Source: Gammaproteobacteria bacterium
GTDB taxonomy: Bacteria; Pseudomonadota; Gammaproteobacteria; Burkholderiales; Nitrosomonadaceae
Length of the DNA: 64,000 bases
NCBI GenBank assembly: GCA_015709615.1
Contig: CP054179.1
Span: forward strand, 3,214,736-3,278,735
Direction of reading: 5' to 3'
Position 1 is the first letter of the stretch. Every line of letters begins with the position of its first letter. A model generated the notes under the pieces. The model saw only the letters and a list, made by a program, of their open reading frames with translations. It was not told where the DNA came from and ran no database searches. Of the stretch, positions 63,586-64,000 are shown piece after piece. The position numbers and the translations under genes are program-made.

Positions 63586-64000
63586 TCACCACGGCACGAT
63601 TTGCCCATCGAATGCATAAAACTTGCCAGAGTCGGCCAATGTAAGATTGTCGATCACGCGGCGCATGCCGGTGACGCTTTGTTCGGCGGTGATCAGCGCG
63701 CCGGGGCCGCCCATGTCGGTTTTAACCCAGCCGGGGTGCAATACTACGGTGATAATTTTTTGCGGACTCAGATCGATCGACAGGCTTTTTACGACCATGT
63801 TTACGCCCGCTTTGCTGGAGCGGTAGATGTAGCTGCCGCCGCCGCGATTGTCGGCGACGCTGCCCATTTTGCTGGTGATGGTGGCGATGGTTTTGCGCTC
63901 GCTGCAAGATACTTGCCGGATGAATGCTTCGGCCATTTTCAGCGGCGCCATTGTGTTGACTGCAAAAGCGTGTTGCCAGGCGGCATAATCGGTTCTGCCA
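63586..64000 (-). CDS. Short-chain dehydrogenase/reductase, partial (5' end beyond window)
   Basis: The last ~137 residues of an SDR. The frame is open to the right edge, where it reads GRTDYAAWQHAFAVNTMAP, the helix with the conserved N of the NTxxP-type block. The active site Y-x3-K is in YIYRSSKAG, preceded by the Ser-containing strand TITSKMGSV. The C-terminus (HPGWVKTDMGG, then FYAFDGQIVPW) resembles C-factor-like SDRs. NAD(P) preference and substrate cannot be told because the Rossmann N-terminus is missing. Confidence 0.87.
   Translation of the reverse strand, partial: GRTDYAAWQHAFAVNTMAPLKMAEAFIRQVSCSERKTIATITSKMGSVADNRGGGSYIYRSSKAGVNMVVKSLSIDLSPQKIITVVLHPGWVKTDMGGPGALITAEQSVTGMRRVIDNLTLADSGKFYAFDGQIVPW

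Overview
The window looks like a chromosomal segment of a Nitrosomonas-type ammonia-oxidising betaproteobacterium. The best single clue is a small periplasmic cytochrome c (33525-33836) that, from memory, closely resembles Nitrosomonas europaea cytochrome c-552. Most of the segment is ordinary housekeeping sequence with moderately high GC and tight same-strand gene runs. No rRNA, tRNA or CRISPR array was seen. The first gene is cut by the left edge and the last by the right edge.

Layout, left to right. 1-6070: a protein acetyltransferase fused to an acyl-CoA synthetase-like module, family-5 uracil-DNA glycosylase, a tautomerase, uvrC and pgsA. 6124-8599: a PhoD-like phosphatase (minus), a 143-bp element with inverted ends, and a DUF188 protein. 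8957-13051: class Ia ribonucleotide reductase nrdA-nrdB behind a candidate NrdR box. 13098-15310: a small AT-richer accessory patch between nrdB and fumC, holding a protein with a HEPN-type Rx6H motif, a dispersed repeat, and a RelE-type toxin gene broken by a 101-bp miniature element next to an intact antitoxin gene. 15405-18098: fumC and an Atg22/UMF1-type transporter. 18238-24738: a small lipoprotein, a TauE/SafE permease, an EVE protein, a secreted protein coupled to a large repeat-bearing polysaccharide deacetylase, a thioredoxin-like protein and CheV. 25164-30436: a membrane-anchored C13 (legumain/caspase-like) protease, ubiE, a DUF971 protein, phoB-phoR and a small periplasmic protein. 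30607-34350: lgt divergent from ilvD, then cytochrome c-552 and an OsmC protein. 34421-41036: an HDOD protein, then a minus-strand run with lipA, lipB, a YbeD-like protein, a D-amino-acid transaminase, a D,D-carboxypeptidase, a Nudix hydrolase and a DUF2914 protein. 41137-46863: ligA, a SufR-like Fe-S regulator divergent from two small membrane proteins, then hpt, a methylthio-nucleoside phosphorylase and peptide deformylase. 47024-57335: a trehalose/alpha-glucan operon (TreS-maltokinase fusion, TreZ, and a very large MalQ-TreY fusion). 57416-64000: a Lon-family protease, a secreted RNase T2, a serralysin-like M10 metalloprotease, a complete IS1595-type insertion sequence lying just upstream of it, and the end of a short-chain dehydrogenase.

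Functionally, the trehalose operon contains both routes from alpha-glucan to trehalose: TreS interconverts maltose and trehalose, while TreY plus TreZ cut trehalose from malto-oligosaccharides that MalQ can lengthen. The minus-strand block 35542-41036 groups lipoate cofactor assembly with D-amino-acid and cell-wall maturation genes. The strongest structural observation is the element in the RelE-type toxin. Removing the 101-bp element plus one copy of a duplicated TA restores a full-length toxin reading frame, with the classic RelE C-terminus overlapping the antitoxin start by 17 nt. Three degenerate copies of a roughly 130-150-bp intergenic repeat, a second TIR element flanked by TTAG, and a complete IS with 7-bp flanking repeats show that this genome carries several kinds of small mobile sequence.
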